From the NCBI GenBank assembly GCA_017467805.1, contig JAFUKJ010000056.1, forward strand, positions 1 through 64,000: a DNA stretch of 64,000 bases, in the 5' to 3' direction. The DNA is from Lachnospiraceae bacterium (GTDB lineage Bacteria; Bacillota; Clostridia; Lachnospirales; Lachnospiraceae). Shown one piece after another: positions 55,222 through 64,000 of the stretch (its first letter is position 1; every line of letters starts with the position of its first letter). The translations under genes were made by a program, and so were the position numbers. The notes under the pieces were generated by a model. That model worked only from the letters and a program-made list of their open reading frames with translations, had not been told where the DNA came from and did no database searches.

Positions 55222-55817
55222 ACTAACACCTCCACATACTTCATCACTTCATCCCGAATTCCCATCTTGTCCGCATAAACCATCAAATGCGATAACTTTT
55301 TATCCTTTGATGACATATATTCTTTTACAGCTGTTTGAAATATCTGTACTTCGTACTTATTGCGATTCATAATCAAGTCACAAATACAACGCTCTTTATC
55401 ATAAACCTTAACCATATTTCCGCTACTGGATGGAATCTCACAAATTCCAGTTTTATAAGAATCTGGTCTTACATATCTCACAGAAACTGTAACATCATTA
55501 TTCTTTAAGTGACTTGCATTATATCCTTGTGGCACTGTGATACAAATTGATGAATATTCCCTATCTGTCAAACCATGCAAATAAAGAGCTGTTTCCCCTG
55601 AATAAATAATTGCACTGTTTCTTTGCTGTAGTATAAATAATTCATCTGGCCACACATCATCCGTAATGTAAACCCCTCTGGTAACCTTCTCCATTCCATG
55701 TTCTTTAATATATTTAGCAAGATACGTCTTGGAAATATCTTCATTACACACCAAGGAAGTAATAAGATAACCATTATATTTTTCAATAAAATTTTCAATT
55801 TTTTCTTTTTTAGTCAT
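55218..55817 (-). CDS. abiEi: AbiEi-type antitoxin (type IV)
   Basis: This 199-aa protein has the N-terminal winged-HTH of AbiEi (residues about 1-50, with EDISKTYLAKYIKEHGMEKVTRGVYI) and a C-terminal domain (about 60-190, SAIIYSGETALYLHGLTDR, DKERCICDLIMNR). AbiEi represses its own operon by binding inverted repeats at the promoter and neutralises the AbiEii toxin without direct contact. An 18-bp perfect palindrome covers the promoter, as expected. The ATG at 55817 has AGAGGTGG upstream. It appears intact, while its partner toxin is deleted. Confidence 0.88.
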   Translation of the reverse strand: MTKKEKIENFIEKYNGYLITSLVCNEDISKTYLAKYIKEHGMEKVTRGVYITDDVWPDELFILQQRNSAIIYSGETALYLHGLTDREYSSICITVPQGYNASHLKNNDVTVSVRYVRPDSYKTGICEIPSSSGNMVKVYDKERCICDLIMNRNKYEVQIFQTAVKEYMSSKDKKLSHLMVYADKMGIRDEVMKYVEVLV

Positions 55818-55834
55818 AGTTCCCACCTCTGCAG

Positions 55835-55880
55835 TTTACTTTCTCGCTTTAATTATATAGTTTTAAAGCGAGAAAGTAAA
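55835..55880 (-). promoter_or_regulatory. AbiE promoter embedded in an 18-bp palindrome
   Basis: TTTACTTTCTCGCTTTAA (55835-55852) is repeated exactly as its reverse complement at 55863-55880 with a 10-nt centre. On the minus strand the promoter elements TTTACT (-35) and TATAAT (-10, 55857-55852), 17 nt apart, lie inside it. This is a strong autorepression operator for AbiEi. The remaining spacer up to the lysS terminator holds nothing else recognisable. Confidence 0.85.
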
Positions 55881-56020
55881 TATTTTTTTCAAATTTACAA
55901 TCTCGATACAACATGCTTTCTTTTTGTACTAATATTGTAATTCAAATTAGCACTAAAAAAGATGTTCTTATGAAATTTCTTCCTCATTGGAATGCATTTT
56001 AATTTGCAGTAAAAACCATC

Positions 56021-56054
56021 AAAAAAGGCGTCTTCCATTACTGGAAAACGCCCA
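56021..56054 (-). terminator. Terminator after lysS
   Basis: GGCGTCTTCCA (56027-56037) pairs with TGGAAAACGCC (56042-56052) with one mismatch, followed on the minus strand by TTTTTTG. Confidence 0.88.
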
Positions 56055-56067
56055 TTTTATCATATTT

Positions 56068-57687
56068 TTATTTATCCAAACTCTTCATCGTTGGGAAGAG
56101 CAATACATCCCTAATCGCCTGAGAATCTGTTAACAGCATAACAAGTCTATCGATACCGTAACCAATACCACCTGTTGGAGGCATACCAATGCTAAGTGCA
56201 TTCAGGAAGTCCTCATCTGTGTGGTTCGCTTCCTCATCACCAGCCGCGAAAGCTGCATCCTGTGCTGCGAAACGCTCTCTCTGGTCGATAGGATCGTTTA
56301 ACTCTGAGTATGCGTTACACATCTCCCATGTATTGATAAATAACTCGAAACGCTCTACCTTAGTTGGATCGCTTGGCTTCTTCTTAGTAAGTGGAGAAAT
56401 CGCAAGTGGATGATCCATAACGAATGTAGGCTGAATTAAGTTCTTCTCACAGAACTCTTCAAAGAAGAGATTAACAATATCTCCCTTTGTATGGCGTGTC
56501 TCGAACTCAACATGATGTTCCTTCGCCAAAGCCTTAGCCTCTTCGTCTGTCTCTACTGTATCGAAATCAATACCTGTGTACTTCTTGATACAGTCAATCA
56601 TAGTAATACGCTCAAATGGCTTACCGAAATCAATCTCGATACCATTGTACATAATCTTTGATGTACCACAAACCTTCTCAGCAAGGTACTTGAACATAGA
56701 CTCTGTTAACTCCATCATACCTTCATAGTCTGTGTATGCCTGGTATAACTCCATCAATGTAAACTCAGGATTGTGTCTTGTATCTACACCCTCGTTACGG
56801 AATACTCGTCCAATCTCATATACACGCTCTAAACCGCCAACGATTAATCTCTTTAAGTAAAGCTCTAAAGAAATACGAAGCTTAACATCCTCATCAAGTG
56901 CATTGTAATGTGTATCGAATGGTCTTGCAGCAGCACCACCTGCATTAGATACCAGCATAGGAGTCTCTACTTCCATAAAGTCACGCTCTGCAAGGAACTT
57001 ACGAATCTCCTGGATAATCTTAGAACGCTTAATGAAGACATCTCTGCTCTCATCATTCATAATAAGGTCAACGTATCTCTGACGATAACGTGTATCTGTA
57101 TCTGTCAATCCGTGGAACTTCTCAGGAAGAATCTGTAAGCTCTTTGTCAACATGGTCATCTCTACTGCATGAACAGAGATTTCACCAGTCTTAGTTCTGA
57201 ATACATAGCCCTTGATACCATAGATATCACCAATATCTGACTTCTTGAAATCAGCATAGGCTTCCTCACCGATAGCATCTCTTGCTACATATACCTGAAT
57301 CTTACCCTTCAAATCCTGAATATTACAGAAAGAAGCTTTTCCCATGACACGCTTAAACATCATACGACCTGCAATTGATACTTCAATCGGACTTGCGTCC
57401 ATAATTGCTCTTCTCTCATTATAATCAGCATTAAGTACTTCCTTTGCCTCTGCCTCATCTAATCCCTCAACATTTGGCTCAGGTCTTCCTGCTAAAATCT
57501 TCTCCTCATGAGCAAGATACTGTTCCTTTGCTTCTATAGTATGATGTGTCTGGTCATATTTAGTAATCTGGAACGGATCCTTACCTGCCTCCTGCAATGC
57601 AGCAAGCTTCTCTCTACGAACCTTCAAAAGCTGGTTCAAATCCTGTTCCTGACCCTGGTTCTTTCCGTTGTTCTGTTCCTGTGACAT
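56068..57687 (-). CDS. lysS: Lysyl-tRNA synthetase (class II)
   Basis: This 539-aa class II enzyme charges tRNA-Lys. The OB-fold anticodon domain ([21 protein letters not shown]) and the class II motifs are present: motif 1 around [15 protein letters not shown], motif 2 [22 protein letters not shown], and motif 3 [13 protein letters not shown] near the C-terminus. It is about 40 residues longer than most LysS. The extra length lies in a Gln/Asn-rich N-terminus (about 1-20) and an acidic insert around residues 60-95 before the OB fold. AAAGGAG lies before the ATG. It is co-transcribed with greA, 55 nt upstream. Confidence 0.96.
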   Translation of the reverse strand: MSQEQNNGKNQGQEQDLNQLLKVRREKLAALQEAGKDPFQITKYDQTHHTIEAKEQYLAHEEKILAGRPEPNVEGLDEAEAKEVLNADYNERRAIMDASPIEVSIAGRMMFKRVMGKASFCNIQDLKGKIQVYVARDAIGEEAYADFKKSDIGDIYGIKGYVFRTKTGEISVHAVEMTMLTKSLQILPEKFHGLTDTDTRYRQRYVDLIMNDESRDVFIKRSKIIQEIRKFLAERDFMEVETPMLVSNAGGAAARPFDTHYNALDEDVKLRISLELYLKRLIVGGLERVYEIGRVFRNEGVDTRHNPEFTLMELYQAYTDYEGMMELTESMFKYLAEKVCGTSKIMYNGIEIDFGKPFERITMIDCIKKYTGIDFDTVETDEEAKALAKEHHVEFETRHTKGDIVNLFFEEFCEKNLIQPTFVMDHPLAISPLTKKKPSDPTKVERFELFINTWEMCNAYSELNDPIDQRERFAAQDAAFAAGDEEANHTDEDFLNALSIGMPPTGGIGYGIDRLVMLLTDSQAIRDVLLFPTMKSLDK

Positions 57688-57742
57688 AATAAAACTCCTT
57701 TCAAAAGTGACTGCGAATCACAATCACCAGTCCAATCAAAGC

Positions 57743-58228
57743 TTATTCAGGCTTTGTAATATCCAAAATAGTATACTCAATTACACCAATAGGTGCCTCT
57801 ACTGTTACAACATCACCCTTCTTAGCACCAATCAATGCTCTTCCAAGTGGTGACTCGTTAGAAATCTTACCCTTCAAACTGTTAGCCTCTGTAGCACCAA
57901 CAATCTTGAACTCCATCTCATCGCCGAACTCATTATCCTTAACTTTAACAACAAGACCAAAAGTTACCTTATCTCCTGTAACATCCTCTTCCATACCAAC
58001 AACTTCAACATTCTTCAAAATTGTCTCTAACTCTTCAATACGAGCCTCAATATCACGCTGCTCGTCCTTCGCTGCATCGTACTCAGCGTTCTCTGATAAG
58101 TCGCCCTGCTCTCTGGCTTCCTTAATCTTCTGTGCAACTTCTCTTCTCTTAACAACCTTCAAATCATGTAATTCATCCTCATACTTCTTGAGGCCTTCTC
58201 GTGTTAATAAATTCTTCTTTGCTTCCAT
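57743..58228 (-). CDS. greA: Transcription elongation factor GreA
   Basis: This 161-aa protein rescues backtracked RNA polymerase. It has the N-terminal coiled coil with the acidic tip (EGLKKYEDELHDLKVVKRREVAQKI; GDLSENAEYDAAKDEQ) and the C-terminal FKBP-like domain ending SPLGRALIGAKKGDVV. The ATG at 58228 has AAAGGG about 9 nt upstream and begins with the family-typical M-E-A-K; the start three codons earlier lacks this. It is transcribed from a consensus promoter (58316-58344), with lysS downstream. Confidence 0.95.
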   Translation of the reverse strand: MEAKKNLLTREGLKKYEDELHDLKVVKRREVAQKIKEAREQGDLSENAEYDAAKDEQRDIEARIEELETILKNVEVVGMEEDVTGDKVTFGLVVKVKDNEFGDEMEFKIVGATEANSLKGKISNESPLGRALIGAKKGDVVTVEAPIGVIEYTILDITKPE

Positions 58229-58315
58229 GAGACACATCCCTTTCTAATTGCATTATATTATAAAATCAAATTTCTTTTACTACCTGATGCTCATAAATAC
58301 CCTACAAGCTACAAT

Positions 58316-58344
58316 ATTATAGCCTTTTTTCCAAGTCATGTCAA
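58316..58344 (-). promoter_or_regulatory. Consensus promoter of greA-lysS
   Basis: On the minus strand TTGACA (58344-58339) and TATAAT (58321-58316) are separated by 17 nt, about 90 nt before greA. Confidence 0.88.
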
Positions 58345-58350
58345 TAAGAT

Positions 58351-58384
58351 AACGCTAGCGTTTCCTCTCCGAAACCCTAGCGCT
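58351..58384 (-). terminator. Terminator-like hairpin after dusB
   Basis: AACGCTAGCGTTTC (58351-58364) pairs with GAAACCCTAGCGCT (58371-58384) with two mismatches. The T-run is weak (TTATCTTATT), and the greA promoter starts within 10 nt. Confidence 0.65.
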
Positions 58385-58391
58385 CTTATCA

Positions 58392-59366
58392 TTACTCTGT
58401 TATATTTGCAAACGCCTTGCGTACCCCTGCCACAAGCTCCTCATAGGTCTCCATCTCATTGACCTTCTGACGAAGCTTTGCAGAATGTGGATAGCCTGTG
58501 GTATACCACGAAACATGCTTACGCATCTCACGGACTGCCGTATACTCACCCTTATACTGTAGCTGCAATGCCGCATGACGTAAAATCACATCACAAACCT
58601 CTTCGGCGCTTGGTCTTGCAGGTACAATCCCCGTATCCAGATACTGTGTAATCTCTCTGAAAATCCAAGGATTCCCCTGGCACGCACGTCCAACCATAAT
58701 ACCATCACAGCCTGTCTCATCCAGCATCTGCTTGGCACTTAACGCTCCTGTTACATCACCGTTTCCAATGACTGGAATACTTACCGCTTCCTTGACCTGA
58801 CGAATAATGTCCCAATCTGCCTTGCCTGAATAATATTGCTCTCTCGTCCTTCCATGCACCGCAATGGCTGCTGCACCACTATCCTCGATAATCTTGGCAA
58901 TCTCCACTGCATTCACATGGTCGTCATCAAAGCCCTTACGAATCTTCACCGTCACAGGCTTATCAATCGCCTTCACCAAAGCTGTCACAATCTCTCTTAC
59001 AAGCTTCGGCTCCTTCATCAGCGCACTTCCCTCACGGTTATTTACCACCTTCGGCACAGGACAGCCCATATTAACATCCAAAAAGGCAAATGGTCTCTCC
59101 TCAATACGCTTTGCTGTCTCAGCCATAATATCAGGCTCTGAGCCAAATAGCTGCAAAGATACAGGCATCTCCTCTGGATGAATCTCCATCAACGCATCTG
59201 TATTCTTATTGTTATAATGCACCGCCTTAGCACTTACCATCTCCATACATAAAAGACCTGCTCCCTGTTCCTTGCATAACAGTCTAAATGGCAGGTCTGT
59301 TACTCCTGCCATCGGCGCCAATATTACATTGTTATCTAATGTTACATTTCCAATCGTTAATTTCAT
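58392..59366 (-). CDS. dusB: tRNA-dihydrouridine synthase
   Basis: This 324-aa FMN enzyme reduces uridines in the tRNA D-loop. The TIM barrel shows [15 protein letters not shown] at the N-terminus, [20 protein letters not shown], the catalytic-cysteine motif of this family, [22 protein letters not shown] and GNGDV. A helical C-terminal domain follows ([22 protein letters not shown]). Its ATG overlaps the coaX stop codon by 4 nt. It is the last gene of the argF-birA-coaX series. Confidence 0.94.
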   Translation of the reverse strand: MKLTIGNVTLDNNVILAPMAGVTDLPFRLLCKEQGAGLLCMEMVSAKAVHYNNKNTDALMEIHPEEMPVSLQLFGSEPDIMAETAKRIEERPFAFLDVNMGCPVPKVVNNREGSALMKEPKLVREIVTALVKAIDKPVTVKIRKGFDDDHVNAVEIAKIIEDSGAAAIAVHGRTREQYYSGKADWDIIRQVKEAVSIPVIGNGDVTGALSAKQMLDETGCDGIMVGRACQGNPWIFREITQYLDTGIVPARPSAEEVCDVILRHAALQLQYKGEYTAVREMRKHVSWYTTGYPHSAKLRQKVNEMETYEELVAGVRKAFANITE

Positions 59367-60136
59367 TTCTTACAATTCTTCTCATAAATCAGACGTAAGC
59401 CTTCTAAAGTAAGTGAGCTGTTGTATTCCTGAATCGTATCAGTCTCACCTGCAATGATTCTTCCCAATCCGCCGGTTGCTACTACCTTCAGATTGTCATA
59501 GCCTGATTCCTTCTTTACCTGATTAATAATATATTCTGTTTGTCCTATCTGACCAAATACCAGTCCTGCCTGCATACTGGAAATTGTCTCCTGCGCAAGA
59601 ATAGATGCTGGCTTTTTAATCTCAATCTCTGGAAGCTTTGCGGTATCCTCCCAAAGAGCTTTCGCTGAAATCCTAATACCAGGAGCTGTAATACCTGCCG
59701 TGAAGCAACCATCTTCTGTAATCAAGTCATAGGTTGTTGCTGTTCCAAAATCAAGCACCAGCACGGGACCTCCATATAACTCATACGCCGCTACTGCATC
59801 TACAATTCTATCTGGTCCGATTTCTCTTGGATTCTCTGTCACGATACGAATCCCTGTCTTTACTCCAGGACCAACAATAATCAGATTCTCATGGATATAT
59901 CTTCTTAATGCGCCTGTCAAGGCATGCATCACATTCGGTACAACACTTGCCACAATAATACCTGATATCTTCTCTTTTATAATCTGATTACGATATAACA
60001 AATCTGCTATCAATACACCAAATTCATCAGAAGTTCTCGACATCTTTGTTGTCACTCTAAAAGTAGTTAACAACTTCTCCTTCTGATAGACACCAAAAGT
60101 AATATTGGTATTTCCAACATCAACAACTAATAACAT
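59363..60136 (-). CDS. coaX: Type III pantothenate kinase
   Basis: This 257-aa kinase phosphorylates pantothenate, the first step of CoA synthesis, and is insensitive to CoA feedback. It shows the ASKHA phosphate-binding loop [10 protein letters not shown] (6-15), [25 protein letters not shown] and the C-terminal [15 protein letters not shown] precedes its ATG. It shares a transcript with the biotin ligase and dusB, a common arrangement in Clostridia. Confidence 0.95.
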   Translation of the reverse strand: MLLVVDVGNTNITFGVYQKEKLLTTFRVTTKMSRTSDEFGVLIADLLYRNQIIKEKISGIIVASVVPNVMHALTGALRRYIHENLIIVGPGVKTGIRIVTENPREIGPDRIVDAVAAYELYGGPVLVLDFGTATTYDLITEDGCFTAGITAPGIRISAKALWEDTAKLPEIEIKKPASILAQETISSMQAGLVFGQIGQTEYIINQVKKESGYDNLKVVATGGLGRIIAGETDTIQEYNSSLTLEGLRLIYEKNCKK

Positions 60137-60155
60137 CTATACCCATGCCTCCTGA

Positions 60156-60506
60156 CTATTCAATAATATCATCCAACTTCTCATGCAAAATAAATACTCT
60201 GTAATAAAGACTTAAGGACTCTAAAAGCTCCTGTCTCTTCATCTTAATCTCATGCACCAGAAGTCCACTGCTAATCTCATCGTATAAAATATCCTCTTCA
60301 TAGCACTCTGTATCAAAGCTGACGCTTCCATCCTCTTCAAATACAATGGTAAATACACCGCCTACCTCTTCTGTAAAAAGAACACAGATTACATGAAGCT
60401 CCTCCTGAATCGACTGAGGAATCCCCTTAAACTGTTCATTGAAATAATATTTCTTCTCATATGCATTTGCACCGCATAGTACAATACGCTTACTTGTATC
60501 TTCCAT
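60156..60506 (-). CDS. Conserved small protein, DUF6145-like
   Basis: This 116-aa protein has no recognised catalytic motif. The core IVLCGANAYEKKYYFNEQF and ICVLFTEEVGGVFTIVF recall a family of unknown function found between birA and coaX in Lachnospiraceae. It is probably soluble with an alpha/beta fold. I prefer the ATG at 60506, which gives the family-like beginning and a 22-nt gap from birA. An ATG 22 codons earlier has a good ribosome site but would overlap birA by 44 nt. The conserved placement in a CoA/biotin series suggests a cofactor-related role, unproven. Confidence 0.75.
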   Translation of the reverse strand: MEDTSKRIVLCGANAYEKKYYFNEQFKGIPQSIQEELHVICVLFTEEVGGVFTIVFEEDGSVSFDTECYEEDILYDEISSGLLVHEIKMKRQELLESLSLYYRVFILHEKLDDIIE

Positions 60507-60528
60507 TCTGATAATCAATCCTCTTTCA

Positions 60529-61281
60529 TCATATATATCCGTATATGCCCCTGACAGATACTTCACCCGCATATACTTCCTCTATTGTATCATCTTGTTT
60601 TCGAACAAGCAATTCTCCACGCAAATTAATCCCAAGAGCAATACCTTCATATTCACCCTTAGGATCTAATACTCTGACTTCATGATTACGATTTGCAAGA
60701 AATGCATGATAATCCTCCCGCAGATTTGTCATGTCATATGTCTTCTGGTAAATACTATAATTCTGCGCAAAGGCTGAAATAACTGCATCTATCAGAACAT
60801 CTTTATCAATCCGTCTTCCCGTCTCTACATAAATCGATGTGGCAGTCGACGCTATCTCAGATATAAAGCACTCCTGATTTACATTAATCCCAACACCGAT
60901 TATCACATCACTGACTTTTCCGTTTTCCATATGAAGCTCTGTTAAGATTCCACATAGCTTCTTACGATTCATAACAATATCATTGGGCCATTTAATCTGG
61001 CATCCGCTCAGTCCAAGCTTCTCTAAAGCCTGTACTACTGCCAGTGCCATTACCAGTGTAAGTCCCGATACTCTCTCTGGCTCAGCCTCAGGTCTAAGTA
61101 TCAGTGACATATAAATAGCAGCACCCTGTGGCGACTCCCACTGTCTGCCCCTTCTTCCACGTCCTGCAGTCTGCGCATCTGCAACTACTAAAGTTCCCTC
61201 CGCCGCTCCGCCTGTTGCCAGGCGGGCAGCTTCAAGATTTGTGGAATCAATCTCTTTATAATCAATTCTTTTAATATTCAT
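60529..61281 (-). CDS. birA: Biotin-protein ligase, without regulatory HTH
   Basis: This 250-aa enzyme attaches biotin to carboxylase subunits via biotinyl-AMP. It has ADAQTAGRGRRGRQWESP, the adenylate loop, IKWPNDIVMNRKKLCGILTE and the GVGINVN motif, with a short C-terminal SH3-like domain. The N-terminal HTH of E. coli-type BirA is absent, so it is a group I ligase with no repressor function. Its ATG overlaps the argF stop codon (TAATG). Confidence 0.95.
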   Translation of the reverse strand: MNIKRIDYKEIDSTNLEAARLATGGAAEGTLVVADAQTAGRGRRGRQWESPQGAAIYMSLILRPEAEPERVSGLTLVMALAVVQALEKLGLSGCQIKWPNDIVMNRKKLCGILTELHMENGKVSDVIIGVGINVNQECFISEIASTATSIYVETGRRIDKDVLIDAVISAFAQNYSIYQKTYDMTNLREDYHAFLANRNHEVRVLDPKGEYEGIALGINLRGELLVRKQDDTIEEVYAGEVSVRGIYGYI

Positions 61282-62270
61282 TATGCTCCCAAAGTAGCTG
61301 CCATAACAGCCTTAAGTGTATGCATACGATTCTCAGCTTCTTCAAATACCAATGAACGCCATGACTCAAATACCTCATCTGTTACTTCAAGCTCAGTAAA
61401 GCCATACTTCTCGCCCTGCTCTTTACCTACCTTAGTCTTCAAATCATGGAATGCTGGTAAGCAATGGAAGAATACTGCCTGGTCTCCTGCATTCTCCATT
61501 AATTCCATAGTTACCTTGTATGGTGAAAGTGCTTTGATTCTCTCCTCCCATATGTCTGCAGGCTCACCCATAGATACCCATACATCTGTATAGATAACAT
61601 CTGCGCCCTTTGTACCAGCCATAGCATCCTCAGTTAATGTGATAGAGCCACCTGATTCTGCTGCATACTGCTCACAAAGCTTTACAAGCTCAGCATCTGG
61701 GAAATAATCCTTTGTGGTACAAGCTGTAAAATGCATACCAAGCTTCGCACATACAATCATAAGTGAATTACCCATGTTATAACGGGCATCTCCCATATAT
61801 GCCAGCTTAATACCCTTGATTCTACCAAAATGCTCTTTAATCGTTAATACATCTGCAAGCATCTGTGTTGGATGATATTCATTAGTCAAACCATTCCATA
61901 CAGGTACACCTGCATACTCTGCAAGCTCCTCAACGATAGCCTGCTCAAAGCCTCTATATTCAATTCCTTCAAACATTCTTCCTAATACTCTTGCACTGTC
62001 AGCTACGCTTTCCTTCGTACCAAACTGTGAGCTTGACGGGTCAAGATATGTAGCCCCGAGTCCCAAATCACGGGCAGCTACTTCAAATGCACATCTGGTT
62101 CTGGTACTTGTCTTTTCAAATATCAGTGCAACGTTCTTGCCACGCAAAGTATCATGCATAATACCCTTTTTCTTCTTCATCTTATACTCTGCTGCCAAAT
62201 CTACCAAATACAAAATCTCTTCAGGTGTAAAGTCCTTCAATGTCAGAAAATGACGTCCTCTTAAATCCAT
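61281..62270 (-). CDS. argF: Ornithine carbamoyltransferase
   Basis: This 329-aa enzyme condenses ornithine with carbamoyl phosphate to citrulline, in arginine synthesis or, in reverse, in arginine breakdown. Visible motifs are the carbamoyl-phosphate loop STRTRCAFE, the [16 protein letters not shown] segment, [19 protein letters not shown] and the HCLPAFHD active-site cysteine. The length is normal. AGGAGG precedes the ATG and a promoter lies at 62316-62344. No other arginine gene is near; birA follows directly. Confidence 0.95.
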   Translation of the reverse strand: MDLRGRHFLTLKDFTPEEILYLVDLAAEYKMKKKKGIMHDTLRGKNVALIFEKTSTRTRCAFEVAARDLGLGATYLDPSSSQFGTKESVADSARVLGRMFEGIEYRGFEQAIVEELAEYAGVPVWNGLTNEYHPTQMLADVLTIKEHFGRIKGIKLAYMGDARYNMGNSLMIVCAKLGMHFTACTTKDYFPDAELVKLCEQYAAESGGSITLTEDAMAGTKGADVIYTDVWVSMGEPADIWEERIKALSPYKVTMELMENAGDQAVFFHCLPAFHDLKTKVGKEQGEKYGFTELEVTDEVFESWRSLVFEEAENRMHTLKAVMAATLGA

Positions 62271-62315
62271 AATGTGCCTCCTCGAATACTTGTATATTTA
62301 TACCGATATATTTAA

Positions 62316-62344
62316 ATAATACTCCTTATTCTACTACGTTTCAA
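62316..62344 (-). promoter_or_regulatory. Promoter of the argF-birA-coaX-dusB series
   Basis: On the minus strand TTGAAA (62344-62339) and TATTAT (62321-62316) are 17 nt apart, about 45 nt before argF. I see no clear ARG box. Confidence 0.7.
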
Positions 62345-62391
62345 GAATTTGGGCAATATCCGATATGCATAAATAGTCACATTCCTATTAT

Positions 62392-62423
62392 TCAAAAAGA
62401 GTGTGCCATATGACACACTCTCT
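62392..62423 (-). terminator. Terminator after the cell-wall hydrolase gene
   Basis: AGAGTGTG (62398-62405) pairs with CACACTCT (62414-62421) around an 8-nt loop, followed on the minus strand by TTTTG. Confidence 0.85.
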
Positions 62424-62426
62424 ATA

Positions 62427-63455
62427 TTACCAAAATACATGATTACCGATTACAATACCTGTCTTAGTACCAACACGTCTAAAATTCAAAGCATCACCAA
62501 CATTCGTTACTCCACTCATCGCTTCTAATGCTGCCTGTTGGCATGACTGCTTAATGCTACCTGTCAAAATCAAGTTATTCATCTTGCTTGATGTTGCTGG
62601 CGAAAACTGCTTTTTCTGGTAAATAACCTCTTTAATTGTGTTAGGATATGCAGTACTCTTCACTCGATTCATTACTACCGCGCCTACTGCTACCTGACCC
62701 TCGTAAGGTTCTCCACCCGCTTCACACTGAATCAATGCAGCAAGAACAATAAACTCATTCGCATTCTCCATAATCAGCTGTCTCTCAGCGGCTTTCTTTG
62801 CCTCTAATGCAGCTGCCGCTGCTGCTGCCTCTGCTTCCTCACGTGCCTTAATCTCTTCTATAGACTCCGCTGTACCAAGGGTATTCGTTATCTCAACATA
62901 CTCTTCCGATACATATGCTACTTCTTCTCCGTAGTATATGCTTATCCACTTACCCTCCTCGTCAGCATCATCAACCTCGTCCTCAATTACCTCATACTTC
63001 TCTCCCTTTGATAATTTACCAAAGATGTGAGAGTCTGTATTCGGCTCTTCTCGAACATTTACTCTGTTCGCCATAATCGTTGCTGTAGGCTTCATAGCTT
63101 CCTCAGCTAAAGCTGCTGCCTCTTTACCAAAGTAAAGATACTGATTATCAACCCAGCCAATTACGCTACCAGACTCAATCTTGGTCCAGCCGTCCTTCTG
63201 TTCCAGAATCGTACCCCCACAATCCTTGTACAAAACTCCCAGCTTCGCTGAATCCTGCGTAGCCTCTTCACGAATGTTGACATACTGCTTAACCTTAGCC
63301 ATAACAATCTTTGACTCATCAAAGCTGCTACTGCTTGTCTTAGCTGTGCCTGTACTGGTCTGCGCCTGTACCTGCATCGGTGCCAATGCACTGACAAATA
63401 CTACAGCACCCAACATAAGCGCCAAAAGCTTCCCTATTCTGTTTTTCTCCTTCAT
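62427..63455 (-). CDS. Secreted SH3-domain cell-wall hydrolase
   Basis: This 342-aa exported protein has a signal peptide (about 1-31, ending MQVQAQ) and two bacterial SH3 domains with RVNVREEPNTDSH- and YVNIREEATQDS-type motifs (about 55-115 and 127-182). An alanine/glutamate-rich helical linker follows (about 190-215), then a SleB/Hydrolase_2 domain (about 225-342; IQCEAGGEPYEGQVAVGAVVMNRV). Such proteins cleave peptidoglycan, in sporulating species often the spore cortex. The vegetative-type SH3 domains suggest a role in wall turnover. The ATG at 63455 has AAGGGAG upstream; a longer frame is not coding. Confidence 0.92.
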   Translation of the reverse strand: MKEKNRIGKLLALMLGAVVFVSALAPMQVQAQTSTGTAKTSSSSFDESKIVMAKVKQYVNIREEATQDSAKLGVLYKDCGGTILEQKDGWTKIESGSVIGWVDNQYLYFGKEAAALAEEAMKPTATIMANRVNVREEPNTDSHIFGKLSKGEKYEVIEDEVDDADEEGKWISIYYGEEVAYVSEEYVEITNTLGTAESIEEIKAREEAEAAAAAAALEAKKAAERQLIMENANEFIVLAALIQCEAGGEPYEGQVAVGAVVMNRVKSTAYPNTIKEVIYQKKQFSPATSSKMNNLILTGSIKQSCQQAALEAMSGVTNVGDALNFRRVGTKTGIVIGNHVFW

Positions 63456-63589
63456 TGTTTTCTCCCTTAAGAAATAATACCTGTTCGTATAATATCTAAT
63501 GATAGTATACCCACTATTGTTACAATTATTATACATTCCCGCAACAAATGTTACATTTTTGTTAACACTCGTTACAGTTCAATATCATA

Positions 63590-63622
63590 ACAAAGGACCT
63601 GTAACTTGTCAAGCTACAGGCC
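63590..63622 (-). terminator. Terminator after proC
   Basis: CCTGTAACTT (63598-63607) pairs with AAGCTACAGG (63611-63620) with one mismatch and a 3-nt loop, followed on the minus strand by TCCTTTG. The T-run is short. Confidence 0.6.
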
Positions 63623-63648
63623 TTTTCAGGGAATTTTCAGTTTTTATT

Positions 63649-64000
63649 TTACAGATTTTTTGACTTTTCTATGCATGCCGCCATAGCATCCATAACAGCC
63701 GCTCTAAATCCTTTTTCTTCTAATACCTTTACCGCATCAATGGTTGTACCGCCTGGTGAACATACCATATCCTTAAGCTCAGCAGGATGTGTGCCTGTCT
63801 CTAATACAAGCTTTGCACTTCCCATAACTGCCTGTGCAGCGAACTCGTATGCCAGCTTTCTTGGCATTCCTGCTGCCACTGCTGCATCTGCCATAGCTTC
63901 AATAAAGATAAATACGTACGCAGGTGAGCTTCCGCTTACACCTACCACTGCATCCATCATATGCTCAGGTACTATATGAGCTGTACCAAAGCTTCCAAGT
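63649..64000 (-). CDS. proC: Pyrroline-5-carboxylate reductase, 3' part
   Basis: The frame is open to the end of the window, so only the C-terminal 116 or so residues are seen. VPEHMMDAVVGVSGSSPAYVFIF, AGMPRKLAYEFAAQAVMGSAKL and the closing CSPGGTTIDAVKVLEEKGFR are the conserved dimerisation and substrate-binding parts of ProC, which makes proline with NAD(P)H. The N-terminal Rossmann domain lies beyond position 64000. The internal ATG near 63960 is not the start, because the frame continues upstream as LGSFGTAHIVPEH. Confidence 0.93.
   Translation of the reverse strand, partial: LGSFGTAHIVPEHMMDAVVGVSGSSPAYVFIFIEAMADAAVAAGMPRKLAYEFAAQAVMGSAKLVLETGTHPAELKDMVCSPGGTTIDAVKVLEEKGFRAAVMDAMAACIEKSKNL

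Overview
The window reads as a stretch of chromosome from a low-GC, anaerobic, gut-type Firmicute, most likely a Lachnospiraceae (Clostridia) member. The reasons are AT-rich spacers, AGGAGG-type ribosome sites, frequent TTG/GTG starts, a B12-independent glycyl-radical microcompartment, a family-1 pectate lyase with ricin-type modules and a LacZ-type galactosidase. All genes but one small regulator lie on the minus strand, so operons read from high to low coordinates. No rRNA, tRNA, CRISPR array, transposase or prophage was seen.

Region 1 (about 300-15,900) is a complete fucose/rhamnose-type microcompartment operon (GRM5-like). From a near-consensus promoter at 15,751-15,779 it encodes the glycyl-radical 1,2-propanediol dehydratase and its activase, an EutS/PduU-like shell protein, an EutP/PduV GTPase, fuculose-phosphate aldolase, CoA-acylating aldehyde dehydrogenase, a zinc alcohol dehydrogenase, four BMC-H shell proteins, PduL, the BMC-P pentamer, PduS and the Fe-S shell protein PduT. 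A DeoR repressor, a ParA-type ATPase with a small lysine-rich partner, and a membrane protein follow. The pathway splits a deoxyhexulose phosphate, dehydrates propanediol to propionaldehyde inside the shell, and disproportionates it to propanol and propionyl phosphate. Four enzymes carry amphipathic encapsulation tails, and the spacers hold recurring RNA hairpins.

Region 2 (15,900-22,000) has a small Xre regulator, a LacZ-type beta-galactosidase and a large beta-helix lipoprotein.

Region 3 (22,000-42,400) is devoted to sulfur amino acids. Three operons start from nearly identical promoters in which a 21-bp palindrome overlaps the -35. They drive (a) an 11-gene operon: cystathionine synthase/lyase, C-S lyase, cysK, a NitT/TauT-type ABC importer, DUF1847, DUF4418, a MacB-like FtsX/LolD pair and nadA; (b) a second, nearly identical cysK with a 47-codon YezD-like gene; and (c) a polar amino acid (probably cystine) ABC importer. 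A second NitT/TauT-type importer with an enolase-superfamily enzyme, and an aminotransferase/ECF-S pair, lie between or beside them.

Region 4 (42,400-54,400) has a secreted pectate lyase, then amino-sugar genes (a phosphoglucosamine mutase with an N-terminal Xre DNA-binding domain, a GlmU-like acyltransferase, nagB, glmS), a cytidylate-kinase-like protein, and a LacI regulator with a MATE exporter.

Region 5 (54,400-64,000) has an AbiE toxin-antitoxin pair whose toxin appears internally deleted, then housekeeping genes: lysS, greA, dusB, coaX, a conserved unknown, birA, argF, an SH3/cell-wall hydrolase and the 3' part of proC.
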